DNA from: CAYSJU01 sp964431495
GTDB taxonomy: Bacteria; Omnitrophota; Gorgyraeia; Tantalellales; Tantalellaceae
Length of the DNA stretch: 64,000 nt
Assembly (NCBI GenBank): GCA_964431495.1
Contig: CAYSJU010000002.1
Span: 50,892 to 114,891, forward strand
Direction: 5' to 3'
Under the pieces are notes generated by a model. That model was given only the letters and a program-made list of their open reading frames with translations. It did not search any database and had not been told where the DNA came from. Shown here piece after piece: positions 8,924 through 16,599 of the stretch. A program made the position numbers and the translations under genes. Each line of letters opens with the position of its first letter. Position 1 is the first letter of the stretch.

Positions 8924-8970
8924 TCTGCTCCTTTGGTTGACGTATGTATAGCCTTTAAATAAGAGTATAT

Positions 8971-8999
8971 ATGTTATACTACAAAGAAGGGTATGTCAA
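8971..8999 (-). promoter_or_regulatory. sigma70-type promoter of pckG-purC
   Basis: Minus strand: TTGACA (8994-8999), 17-nt spacer, TAACAT (8971-8976). The implied leader is about 40 nt before the pckG ATG. Confidence 0.7.
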
Positions 9000-9051
9000 T
9001 AATTCCGTGGGGACGCAACACCATGCGACATAAAGACTTCCATTCCTTTGC

Positions 9052-9092
9052 AACCTGCGAGGTTTGATTTTGTCCATCAAACCTCGCAGGTT
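9052..9092. repeat. Perfect 17-bp inverted repeat
   Basis: Arms 9052-9068 and 9076-9092 are exact reverse complements (AACCTGCGAGGTTTGAT and its complement) around a 7-nt loop. It lies between divergent pckG and the lipoprotein gene. The inner GGTTTGAT/ATCAAACC core recurs in the palindrome at 37044-37073. Confidence 0.75.
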
Positions 9093-9152
9093 AAACAAGG
9101 TGAACAGGGTATCTACTTGTCTTTTTCCGCTTTAAATTATATAATTGTTAAC

Positions 9153-9575
9153 ATGAAAACCCTTTCACCTGTAGCAGTATTTGTTTCTTTCCTATTGATC
9201 GCTTGTCTTGTGAGCGGGTGTACGTCCTATCCGACAACTTTTCTCGACATCTTCGGGGTGAGCCGCGAAGACCTTGAAAAAGCGCGCAAAGACGGCATAA
9301 AAAAAGAATTTTCTCTCTCGTATGACGAAACTTTTGATAGAGTAACAAAAATACTGCAATCCAACAACCTCACCATATACCAGAGCAGCAGAAAAAAAGG
9401 CTATATCGTGGCCATGAACTTCCCGAAACAGACAAATACGACGCGGGTAGGCATCTTCTTTGAACCCGTCAACAAGGGTAAGACCAGTATAACCCTGAGC
9501 TCTCTCAGCAGCACCGCGCTCGCAAAAGCGGAAGCAACCATCATGGGCGGACTGGAAGCGGAATTAAAAAAATAG
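9153..9575 (+). CDS. Small lipoprotein of unknown function
   Basis: I do not recognise a specific family. The ATG at 9153 gives a 140-residue product with a lipoprotein signal (MKTLSPVAVF, hydrophobic core, VSGC), so the mature protein is lipid-anchored outside the cytoplasmic membrane. The mature part is a small mixed domain with YDETFDRVTKILQ and a Ser-rich SSLSSTALAKAE near the C-terminus, ending in Lys. An in-frame upstream extension to 9048 runs through the palindrome at 9052-9092 and is probably not translated. The gene precedes efp by 15 nt and is probably co-transcribed with it. Confidence 0.7.
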   Translation: MKTLSPVAVFVSFLLIACLVSGCTSYPTTFLDIFGVSREDLEKARKDGIKKEFSLSYDETFDRVTKILQSNNLTIYQSSRKKGYIVAMNFPKQTNTTRVGIFFEPVNKGKTSITLSSLSSTALAKAEATIMGGLEAELKK

Positions 9576-9590
9576 AGCAAAGGAGGGACC

Positions 9591-10151
9591 GTGAAAGAAG
9601 CGATCGACGTCAGGGCCGGTAACCTTCTGCTCATCGACGGGACGATCTACAGGGTTGAAGAAGTGGAGGCCAAAGGTTCCGCTAAGGCCCACAAGACCGT
9701 CAATATCAAGATGCGCAGCCTCCTTGACGGAAAATACATGGAGCATACCTACCACCAGGAAGACAAATTCAAAGATGTTGATGTCACCCATCAGAAGGCC
9801 CTTTATTCCTATAAAGACGGGGACAGTTTCTATTTCCTTCACGAAGAAACCTATGAAAATTATGAAGTGAACAAGGCGCTGATCGGCAAAAAGGAATCCT
9901 TCCTCAAGGAGAACGAAAAATACACTTTGAGCCTTTATGAAAACACGCCCATAGAAGTCATCTTTTCCGAACGCATACGCCTCAAAGTCGCAAGCGCTCC
10001 ACCGGGAATAAAACAGCACGATTCCATGACCGCCAAACAGATCACGCTAGAGAACGGTATGGTCATTGACGCGCCACAGTTCATCGAAGAAGGCGATATA
10101 GTCGAGATCGATCCGCGCGCTGGAAAATACATCGACAGGGTCCAGGAATAG
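9591..10151 (+). CDS. efp: Elongation factor P (divergent tip loop)
   Basis: Ribosome-binding factor that relieves stalling at polyproline stretches. It starts with GTG, preceded by AGGAGG at the right distance. The 186 residues cover the KOW-like N-domain and two OB domains, ending in EEGDIVEIDPRAGKYIDRVQ. Aligned with E. coli EF-P, the usual tip PGKGQ is replaced here by SAKAH, with Lys32 aligning with the modified Lys34. The Lys is kept but the flanking Gly residues are not, so the modification system (EpmA, DHS-like or none) may differ. It could be an EF-P-like paralogue rather than the main EF-P; no second copy is in the window. Confidence 0.88.
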   Translation: MKEAIDVRAGNLLLIDGTIYRVEEVEAKGSAKAHKTVNIKMRSLLDGKYMEHTYHQEDKFKDVDVTHQKALYSYKDGDSFYFLHEETYENYEVNKALIGKKESFLKENEKYTLSLYENTPIEVIFSERIRLKVASAPPGIKQHDSMTAKQITLENGMVIDAPQFIEEGDIVEIDPRAGKYIDRVQE

Positions 10152-10152
10152 A

Positions 10153-10169
10153 TCCCCGCTTGCGCGGGA
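10153..10169. repeat. Short GC-rich palindrome between convergent genes
   Basis: TCCCCGC-TTGC-GCGGGA between the stops of efp and the lipoate ligase gene. It matches a widespread dispersed motif (ATTCCCGCGCAAGCGGG type). It may also act as a weak bidirectional terminator, though no U-tract follows. Confidence 0.5.
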
Positions 10170-10187
10170 ATGACATTACGCAATGTA

Positions 10188-10916
10188 TTAAAAGGCGAAA
10201 TTCCACTCGTCTTGAGAAAATTTCCGGCATACCAGGTCCTTCAGGTCGTCCTGGTCCTTCTGCCCCGGCTCCCATATACACGGCTGGGACACAAGAAACA
10301 CTTCCTTCAGTGTCTCTTCCAGTTCTTCTCCCGGGATCGGGATATTCACAAGAAAATCCCCATGAGGGCGGTTCTGCCTGTACTCAGGCTCTTTGCAGGG
10401 ATGCCTGAGATATAAAGACACCTTTCCGACATCAAAATCATGCAGGAACGTTCCGTGATGAAGAAAAAATTTCCGTTTTCTCGCCTGGGCGTTCCCGGAG
10501 ATCTTTCTCGTACCCAGAGCAATATCAGATAAAGGAAAGACCTCGGCGTTAAACCGCTTCGTCTTTAAAGCGTCTCTTATCTTACCGAGGATCTTCCCGT
10601 ATGAAGATCTGACCCCTCTGTATGCACCATCCGTTTCATATGAGATAATAGCGGAATAATTGAAACACCCAGGGCCCTGCAGCACGGTCCCGCCGCCCGA
10701 GATCCTTCTTATTATCCTGATTTTGCCGCGGCGGCACCTGTCCAGAAAACAATCTTCCGCTGTCCTTCCGGCCCTGCCAACGACAATGAAATATTCCTCC
10801 GGCGACCAGAAGCGCAGTGTTTCGTCGATCTCCCCGGCTTCGGCCTTATTAAGAAGTAGTTCGTCCATGGCTATCAGTTCCGCAGGATCATTGGAATGGT
10901 AAGTTACTAATTTCAT
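10188..10916 (-). CDS. lplA: Lipoate-protein ligase A family protein
   Basis: Predicted to attach lipoate to the GcvH lysine; the glycine cleavage genes lie immediately upstream. The biotin/lipoyl ligase fold is seen in RRISGGGTV (70-78), the catalytic-Lys motif KISGNAQ (Lys138) and HHGTFLHDFD (153-162). At 242 aa it contains only the large domain, without the C-terminal accessory domain of E. coli LplA. This short form could be a split LplA or an octanoyltransferase of the LipM kind; I see no Cys just before KISGNAQ, which argues against LipM, but this is not decisive. It follows gcvPB by 127 nt. Confidence 0.82.
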   Translation of the reverse strand: MKLVTYHSNDPAELIAMDELLLNKAEAGEIDETLRFWSPEEYFIVVGRAGRTAEDCFLDRCRRGKIRIIRRISGGGTVLQGPGCFNYSAIISYETDGAYRGVRSSYGKILGKIRDALKTKRFNAEVFPLSDIALGTRKISGNAQARKRKFFLHHGTFLHDFDVGKVSLYLRHPCKEPEYRQNRPHGDFLVNIPIPGEELEETLKEVFLVSQPCIWEPGQKDQDDLKDLVCRKFSQDEWNFAF

Positions 10917-11043
10917 ATCAATTCAATGTAAAGTGTAAAATGAAAAATTAAAAATTATTCTAAACGCATCTTTATCATATAAATTTGGAGAGGTTTTGAT
11001 TCGCAGTAATAACAAATTTCTAGTTATCACACCGGCAAGGGGC

Positions 11044-12489
11044 TTACAAGGCGCACAAATTCATATCCTTGGCGGCCTTGACCTCATCCAGCCGCCCTAC
11101 TGCCGTGGTCTTTGGCAATTCCTTGAAGGCATCGGGATCTTTCTCAGCCAGTTCCGCGAGCTCGATCATGATATCCGCGAACCTGTCCAGCGTCTCCATG
11201 GATTCGGTCTCCGTAGGTTCTATCATAATGGCTTCTTTTACGTTAAGGGGGAAATACACGGTTGGTGGATGAATACGCCTGTCTATCAATGCTTTCGCGA
11301 TATCAATGGCATGGACCCCATTTTCCGCCTGACGCGACGCTGATATCACAAATTCATGCATGCAGTTCTCGCTGTAAGGAATATCATAATGATCTTTCAA
11401 GCGGCTCTTAAGGTAATTGGCGTTCAAAACCGCGTTCTCGCTCACTTCGGTAAGGCCTTTCCTGCCGAGAAGAAGCATATACGCGTAGGCCTTCAGCATG
11501 ACGGCGAAATTCCCGTAAAACGGGGATATGTAACCTATGGAAAGGGGTCTGTCATAGTCCAGGGCAAAAGTGCCGTCCTTTCTTTTAACAACGCGGGAGA
11601 TAGGAAGGAACGGGACAAGCTCCTGCCTCACCCCTACCGGACCAGAGCCCGGGCCTCCGCCGCCGTGAGGCGTCGCGAAAGTCTTGTGGAGGTTAAGATG
11701 CACGATATCGAACCCCAGGTCGCCTGGCCTGGTCTTGCCCATTATCGCGTTCAGGTTAGCGCCGTCGTAATACATGAGCCCTCCCGCCTTATGGGTCAGG
11801 TCGGCTATTTCTTTTATCCGCGGGTTGAATATACCAAGCGTGTTGGGACAGGTAAGCATCACTCCAGCGACATCTTCATTAAGAGCCTTCTTGATCTCCC
11901 CGATATCCATGACACCGGCCTCATCGGTCCTGATCGACCTTACCTCATAACCCGCGATAGCGGCGCTGGCGGGGTTGGTACCGTGCCCTGAATCCGGGAT
12001 CAATATATATTTCCGTCTCTTTCCCTTGCTTTTGTGATAGGCGGCAATGAGCATCACCCCGGTAAGCTCGCCGTGCGCACCAGCCATTGGATGACACGTG
12101 AATTCATCCATACCGCTGATCTCGCAAAGCATATTTTCCAGCTCATAAAGGATCTCCAACGCGCCCTGCGTAAGCATCCCTCCCATGATGAGCTGCGGCT
12201 GGAGAGGGTGGAGCGCGGCGAACTCTTCCATGGCCGCTATCCTTTCGGTGAACTTCGGGTTATACTTCATCGTGCACGAACCGAGCGGATAAAAATTGGA
12301 ATCCACGCCGAAATTCATGTTTGAAAGGTTGGTGAAATGTCTCACCACATCCAGCTCTGACACACAAGGAAGTTCCGCGTCTTCTTTTCTGGCGTATTTG
12401 GGATCCAGTTTCGCCTCGGCGGGTACATCCTTTTCCGGAAGTGTAAGCCCTTTCCTGCCGGGCCTGGATTTCTCAAATATTAGCTCCAT
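11044..12489 (-). CDS. gcvPB: Glycine dehydrogenase (decarboxylating) subunit 2
   Basis: C-terminal half of the P-protein, a PLP enzyme that decarboxylates glycine and passes the aminomethyl group to lipoyl-GcvH. Lys269 in NLHKTFATPHGGGGPG is the PLP-binding lysine. FTCHPMAGAHGELTG and DSGHGTNPASA are also family hallmarks. At 481 aa it is the standard two-subunit form. Its start overlaps the end of gcvPA by 10 nt, so the halves are translationally coupled. Confidence 0.96.
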   Translation of the reverse strand: MELIFEKSRPGRKGLTLPEKDVPAEAKLDPKYARKEDAELPCVSELDVVRHFTNLSNMNFGVDSNFYPLGSCTMKYNPKFTERIAAMEEFAALHPLQPQLIMGGMLTQGALEILYELENMLCEISGMDEFTCHPMAGAHGELTGVMLIAAYHKSKGKRRKYILIPDSGHGTNPASAAIAGYEVRSIRTDEAGVMDIGEIKKALNEDVAGVMLTCPNTLGIFNPRIKEIADLTHKAGGLMYYDGANLNAIMGKTRPGDLGFDIVHLNLHKTFATPHGGGGPGSGPVGVRQELVPFLPISRVVKRKDGTFALDYDRPLSIGYISPFYGNFAVMLKAYAYMLLLGRKGLTEVSENAVLNANYLKSRLKDHYDIPYSENCMHEFVISASRQAENGVHAIDIAKALIDRRIHPPTVYFPLNVKEAIMIEPTETESMETLDRFADIMIELAELAEKDPDAFKELPKTTAVGRLDEVKAAKDMNLCAL

Positions 12490-13826
12490 AAAATATCCTC
12501 CAGGGCGTTCGCGAAAGCCGTGATCTCTACCTTGGTCCTCTTTTCAGTGACAGCCACGAGCAGATAATTATCCATTCCTTTATAATACCTGCTCAAGGGA
12601 AAACCAGCGGCTATACCCTTGCTTATCAGCTTCCCGATGACTTCGCTGGTGTCTTTCGGCAATTTTATTATAAATTCGTTGAAGGTGGGCCATTTTTTCA
12701 CTTCCACCCCTTTGATCTCTCCCAGGATCTTCTTGGCATACTCGGCCTTATCCATGCAGAGCCTGGCCACCTTCTTTATACCTTCCTTCCCCAGAAGGCA
12801 CATGTATACAAGCGCGCGAAGCGCGCACAAAGCTTCATTGGTGCAAATATTCGATGTCGCTTTGCTGCGACGTATGTGTTGCTCCCTGGTCTGCAGTGTG
12901 AGGACAAAACCCCTCCTGTCCTTTTTATCGGTTGTAGCCCCAACGACGCGCCCGGGCATCTTGCGCACGAATTCCTTTTTCGTCGCCATGAACCCGAGAT
13001 AAGGACCGCCGAACGAAAGCGGTATGCCGAGGCTCTGGCCCTCTCCCGTGACTATATCCGCTCCCATCTCGCGCGGGGATTTAAGCACGCCAAGCGCTAT
13101 GGGATAGACGCTTTCTATTACAAGAATACCCTTCTCGCGGCATTTCTCAGCTATGTCGCTGTGGTCATCAATAGTGCCGAAAAAATTGGGGTTCTGCAAT
13201 ATCACTGCCGCTGTCCTGTCATCAAGATACCTGTCTATCTCATCCCTGTAGCTCATCCTGCTACCGTGAAAAAGTGGCGTTTCCACGAACTCAACTGAAA
13301 GGTTGCCGGTATAAGAACGTATCATCTTGCGGTAGATGGGGCTAACAGCGCCGTCCATAATTATTTTGTTCCTGCCGGTGATCCGTATGGCCATCATGAC
13401 CGCCTCATACAAAGCCGTTCCCCCGTCATAAAGCGAAGCGTTGGAGACTTCCATGCCTGTCAGGCGGCAAATACAGCTCTGATATTCGTAAATTGCCTGA
13501 AGCGTGCCTTGAGAGGCCTCCGGCTGATAAGGGGTATACGCTGTGTAGAATTCGGAACGCGAAACTATTGCGTCCACGGCGGCCGGAATGTAATGGTCGT
13601 AGAACCCGCCTCCGAGAAAATAAATAAGATCGGTCACGTTCTTTTTTCCCAGCCCCCGTAAATATCTCTCGACTTCGAATTCGGAGCGTCCGGCTGGAAG
13701 GTCAAAGGACTTCGCCCTGAGTTCCTGAGAAATGCTTTTAAAAAGTTCCTCTATCCCTCCGGATTTAACGCCGATGGCGTCCAGCATTACCTGAATATCC
13801 CGTGGAGTATTCGGAACGTAGCTCAC
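12480..13826 (-). CDS. gcvPA: Glycine dehydrogenase (decarboxylating) subunit 1
   Basis: N-terminal half of the P-protein, forming the heteromer with GcvPB. It begins MSYVPNTPRDIQVML with a GTG that overlaps the gcvH stop (GTGA), preceded by AAGGAG. Family blocks include PYQPEASQGTLQAIYEYQ near 97-114, SLYDGGTALYEA near 130 and GEGQSLGIPLSFGGPYLG near 255. At 448 aa it has the usual length. The T-H-PA-PB order is that of many anaerobes that use the system for glycine cleavage or, in reverse, glycine synthesis. Confidence 0.96.
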   Translation of the reverse strand: MSYVPNTPRDIQVMLDAIGVKSGGIEELFKSISQELRAKSFDLPAGRSEFEVERYLRGLGKKNVTDLIYFLGGGFYDHYIPAAVDAIVSRSEFYTAYTPYQPEASQGTLQAIYEYQSCICRLTGMEVSNASLYDGGTALYEAVMMAIRITGRNKIIMDGAVSPIYRKMIRSYTGNLSVEFVETPLFHGSRMSYRDEIDRYLDDRTAAVILQNPNFFGTIDDHSDIAEKCREKGILVIESVYPIALGVLKSPREMGADIVTGEGQSLGIPLSFGGPYLGFMATKKEFVRKMPGRVVGATTDKKDRRGFVLTLQTREQHIRRSKATSNICTNEALCALRALVYMCLLGKEGIKKVARLCMDKAEYAKKILGEIKGVEVKKWPTFNEFIIKLPKDTSEVIGKLISKGIAAGFPLSRYYKGMDNYLLVAVTEKRTKVEITAFANALEDILWS

Positions 13827-14206
13827 TTTAACTCCTTGAGATAATTCTCATACGCTTCGGCATCCATCAGGTTCTCCATCTCGATGGCGCCAGCAACGCT
13901 GAGACGGCATATCCATCCCTCCTCATAGGGAGACCGGTTTATGAGTTCCGGGGTATCTGCCAGCGCTCCATTTATTTCGATGACCTTTCCCGAAACAGGA
14001 GAATATACGTCACTTGCCGCCTTTACCGACTCGACCGTGGCTATGCTTTCGGACCGATTCACCTCTCTACCTTTTTCAGGGAGCTCGACAAAAGTAATAT
14101 CCCCCAGCTCGGACTGGGCGTAATCCGTTATTCCGACAACCGCTTCTTCCCCTTCAACCCTCAGCCATTCGTGTTCTTTGGTATATTTATGACCTTCCGG
14201 AACCAT
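13823..14206 (-). CDS. gcvH: Glycine cleavage system H protein
   Basis: Small lipoyl carrier that shuttles the aminomethyl group between GcvP and GcvT. The lipoylated residue is Lys62 in ATVESVKAASDVYSP, two positions from E. coli Lys64. At 127 aa the length is standard. It lies 83 nt after gcvT, with palindromes between, and its stop overlaps the gcvPA start. Lipoylation would come from lipA and the lplA-family gene in this window. Confidence 0.97.
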   Translation of the reverse strand: MVPEGHKYTKEHEWLRVEGEEAVVGITDYAQSELGDITFVELPEKGREVNRSESIATVESVKAASDVYSPVSGKVIEINGALADTPELINRSPYEEGWICRLSVAGAIEMENLMDAEAYENYLKELK

Positions 14207-14269
14207 CTCTCCTCCCTTCTTCTACAATAACGTAGGGGTAACCCCTTTACATTTTGAACTCGATATTTT

Positions 14270-14289
14270 GGGCTCGATAAATCGAGCCC
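14270..14289. repeat. Palindrome GGGCTCGAT-AA-ATCGAGCCC
   Basis: Perfect 9-bp arms around AA in the gcvT-gcvH gap, preceded at 14232-14250 by a second GTAGGGGT/ACCCC palindrome. A near-identical copy (GGCTCGAT-TT-ATCGAGCC) is at 33648-33665, so this is a dispersed element rather than a local terminator. Confidence 0.65.
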
Positions 14290-15381
14290 CTACCGTTGAA
14301 TAAACGGCGGCTTCTTTATATTGGCTTTAATACTCACCCTGCCGTCCGTAAATACTATCTCCTGATCTTCGACCGCCAGTTTTTTGTCTATATAGCATAG
14401 ACCTACGCCCCTTTTAAGACAAGGGGAGAATACGCCGCTGGTGACCCTGCCTATCTCTCTATCATCGGATACTGCCAAAAAACCGTCCCTCGCGCTTCTA
14501 CGGCCCTCGCACACAAAACCTGTCAGGACGCGGTCAAACCCCTGCCTTTCCTGGTCCATGAGACGCTCCCTGCCTATAAAATCCTTCTGCATATCAACGA
14601 ACCTGGCCAGGCCCGCTTCAAGCGGGGTGTGCTCTTCATCGATATCATGGCCGTATAACGAATATCCCATTTCCAGCCGCAACGAGTCGCGCGCGCCCAG
14701 CCCGATCGGCTTTACTTCACCGTAGCTCAATAACGCGTCCCACAGCTTTTCCGCGGACTGGACGGGCAAAAAAAGTTCATACCCCTTCTCACCGGTGTAT
14801 CCGGTAGCGCCCACCACGACCATGACGCCGTCCCATTCTACTCGCGTAAAGCTGAACCGCCCCAAAGTACGGGGCTCAAAACCTTTAAATAAAATTCCCA
14901 GCACATCCGGGGACAATGGTCCCTGAAGATCGAGCTTGGCCGTATTGGACGAACCATCAGAAAACTCAACCCCTGGGGCAATGTGTTCCTGTATCCATTT
15001 TTTATCTTTTTCCATTGTTCCGGAGTTAACGACCAGCATGTATTCTGTCCTGGATATCTTAAAGACTATCAGATCATCCAGTATGCCGCCGTCATCCCTC
15101 AACAGAAAGCCATACCTGCACTTTCCGTCTGCCAGGCCCTGTATGCGACAGGTCACCAGCCGGTCAACTTCCTTTTCCGCGGAACTGCCCCTGATGAAGA
15201 ACTCCCCCATATGGCAGATGTCAAAAAGTCCGGCTTTGGAACGGGTGTGCAGGTGTTCTTCTATTATGCCGGTATATTGAACAGGCATGATCCAACCCGA
15301 GAAAGGCACCATGCGTGCCCCTGCTTCAATATGTCTATTATAGAGTGAAGTTTTTTTAAGATCCTGATCGCCTGTAGACAT
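14290..15381 (-). CDS. gcvT: Glycine cleavage system T protein (aminomethyltransferase)
   Basis: Transfers the one-carbon unit from aminomethyl-GcvH to tetrahydrofolate, releasing ammonia. Family blocks are MVPFSGWIMPVQYTGI near 22-37, FDICHMGEF near 53, GYTGEKGYELFLP near 195 and GLGARDSLRLEMGYSLYGHD near 230, where the folate-contacting Asp is expected. The 363-aa length is standard. It is the first gcv gene of the operon, starting 9 nt after the glycosyltransferase gene stops. I looked for a glycine riboswitch upstream and found none, because the gap is only 9 nt. Confidence 0.96.
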   Translation of the reverse strand: MSTGDQDLKKTSLYNRHIEAGARMVPFSGWIMPVQYTGIIEEHLHTRSKAGLFDICHMGEFFIRGSSAEKEVDRLVTCRIQGLADGKCRYGFLLRDDGGILDDLIVFKISRTEYMLVVNSGTMEKDKKWIQEHIAPGVEFSDGSSNTAKLDLQGPLSPDVLGILFKGFEPRTLGRFSFTRVEWDGVMVVVGATGYTGEKGYELFLPVQSAEKLWDALLSYGEVKPIGLGARDSLRLEMGYSLYGHDIDEEHTPLEAGLARFVDMQKDFIGRERLMDQERQGFDRVLTGFVCEGRRSARDGFLAVSDDREIGRVTSGVFSPCLKRGVGLCYIDKKLAVEDQEIVFTDGRVSIKANIKKPPFIQR

Positions 15382-15390
15382 GGGGAAAAC

Positions 15391-16569
15391 TCAGATAAAT
15401 CTGTTATAAAGATTGATTATAGCATCCACAACAAGCTCTTTTGTGTATTGCTTTTCAACGATCTCTCTGCCCGTATACCCGAAACGGTTCCTCAATTTCT
15501 CATCTTCAAGGAGATTATTGATCTTCGCGGCAAGCATCTCAAAATCCTTGACCGGGATAACAAAACCGTTTATACCGTCACTGATGATCTCGGGCATCCC
15601 GCCCATTCTTGTGACTATAATTGGTTTCTCCGACGCCATGGCTTCGAGCATGGTAAGGCCGAAAGGTTCGCATCCTGTTGAAGGATACAGTACCACTTCT
15701 GAAAGAGCGTACATTTCTTTGACCTCATCAAGCGTATAACTGTCTATTAAAATATGGTCCTTCAACTTGAAATGTTTTATGAGATTCACAAAATAAGCTA
15801 TATCCTTTTGCTGTGAAGCTGCCCAGTCGATTATATTCTTTGAACCAGCCAGGACCAGGATAACATCCGGATGTATCTTCCTTACAAGATTTATCGCCTT
15901 AATGCTCACATCGCAGCCCTTTGCTATTCCGATCCTCGCAGGGTGAAATACGACTCTTCCTTGCTTGAGTTGGGGGTATTTTTTCAGGATGTTGGAAGGA
16001 TCCACACCTTTGTGAAATTTATCCTGGTCTATTCCATGATGTATGACCGTGATCTTCGTATCATCCACCCCTATGCCGATTATCTCCCTCTTGATAAAGT
16101 GGCTCACAGCGATTATTTGCGCCCAGTTTATTTTCTGGGTAAGGGACAGGAACAGGACATCGTCCCAGACATTGTGAGCGGTAAGTATTAAAGGGATCCC
16201 CTGCTCCTGTGCCAGGGTTGCCAGTATATGGGCATGGGTTTTGCTGAAAAAATGCATATTGTGCGCGTGCAGCACATCGGGTTTGGTGTCTTCGATAAAT
16301 TTTGAGAAAACCTGGTGGACCTCGTCTTCCAGTCCTGACAGACCTCTCTTGAAAAGCCAGTTCAGATCCATCATGGGCGTGCGGTAGATAGTAGCGCCTT
16401 CATACTTATACTCCCCCTCTATCCCCTCTACCGATCCGGTGAGAAGACTTACATTGTTGCCACGTTTTGCCATTTCAGGCAGTATTATGGTCAGGTGCGT
16501 CTCCACTCCTCCTATGATCGGCGGGAATCCCCAGTGCAGATGTGCTATATTCAATTTGTCTTTGCTCAT
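15391..16569 (-). CDS. GT4-family glycosyltransferase
   Basis: Cytoplasmic retaining glycosyltransferase of the GT-B fold. The N-terminal domain begins with HLHWGFPPIIGGVETH, the usual acceptor-side Gly loop. The donor site has EPFGLTMLEAM with the EX7E pair Glu301 and Glu309, then VTRMGGMPEII and GINGFVIP. At 392 aa it is a typical GT4. The neighbouring GH65 phosphorylase, the GH13-like gene at the left edge and a ROK kinase suggest alpha-glucan or disaccharide metabolism, but donor and acceptor cannot be read from sequence. It follows the GH65 gene by 30 nt and precedes gcvT by 9 nt. Confidence 0.9.
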   Translation of the reverse strand: MSKDKLNIAHLHWGFPPIIGGVETHLTIILPEMAKRGNNVSLLTGSVEGIEGEYKYEGATIYRTPMMDLNWLFKRGLSGLEDEVHQVFSKFIEDTKPDVLHAHNMHFFSKTHAHILATLAQEQGIPLILTAHNVWDDVLFLSLTQKINWAQIIAVSHFIKREIIGIGVDDTKITVIHHGIDQDKFHKGVDPSNILKKYPQLKQGRVVFHPARIGIAKGCDVSIKAINLVRKIHPDVILVLAGSKNIIDWAASQQKDIAYFVNLIKHFKLKDHILIDSYTLDEVKEMYALSEVVLYPSTGCEPFGLTMLEAMASEKPIIVTRMGGMPEIISDGINGFVIPVKDFEMLAAKINNLLEDEKLRNRFGYTGREIVEKQYTKELVVDAIINLYNRFI

Positions 16570-16599
16570 GATCGATATCCCTCCATAATTTTAAAAGTA

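Noticed and set aside
15381..15391. Glycine riboswitch before gcvT
   Set aside because: Only 9 nt separate gcvT from the glycosyltransferase gene, and no tandem aptamer pattern was seen.
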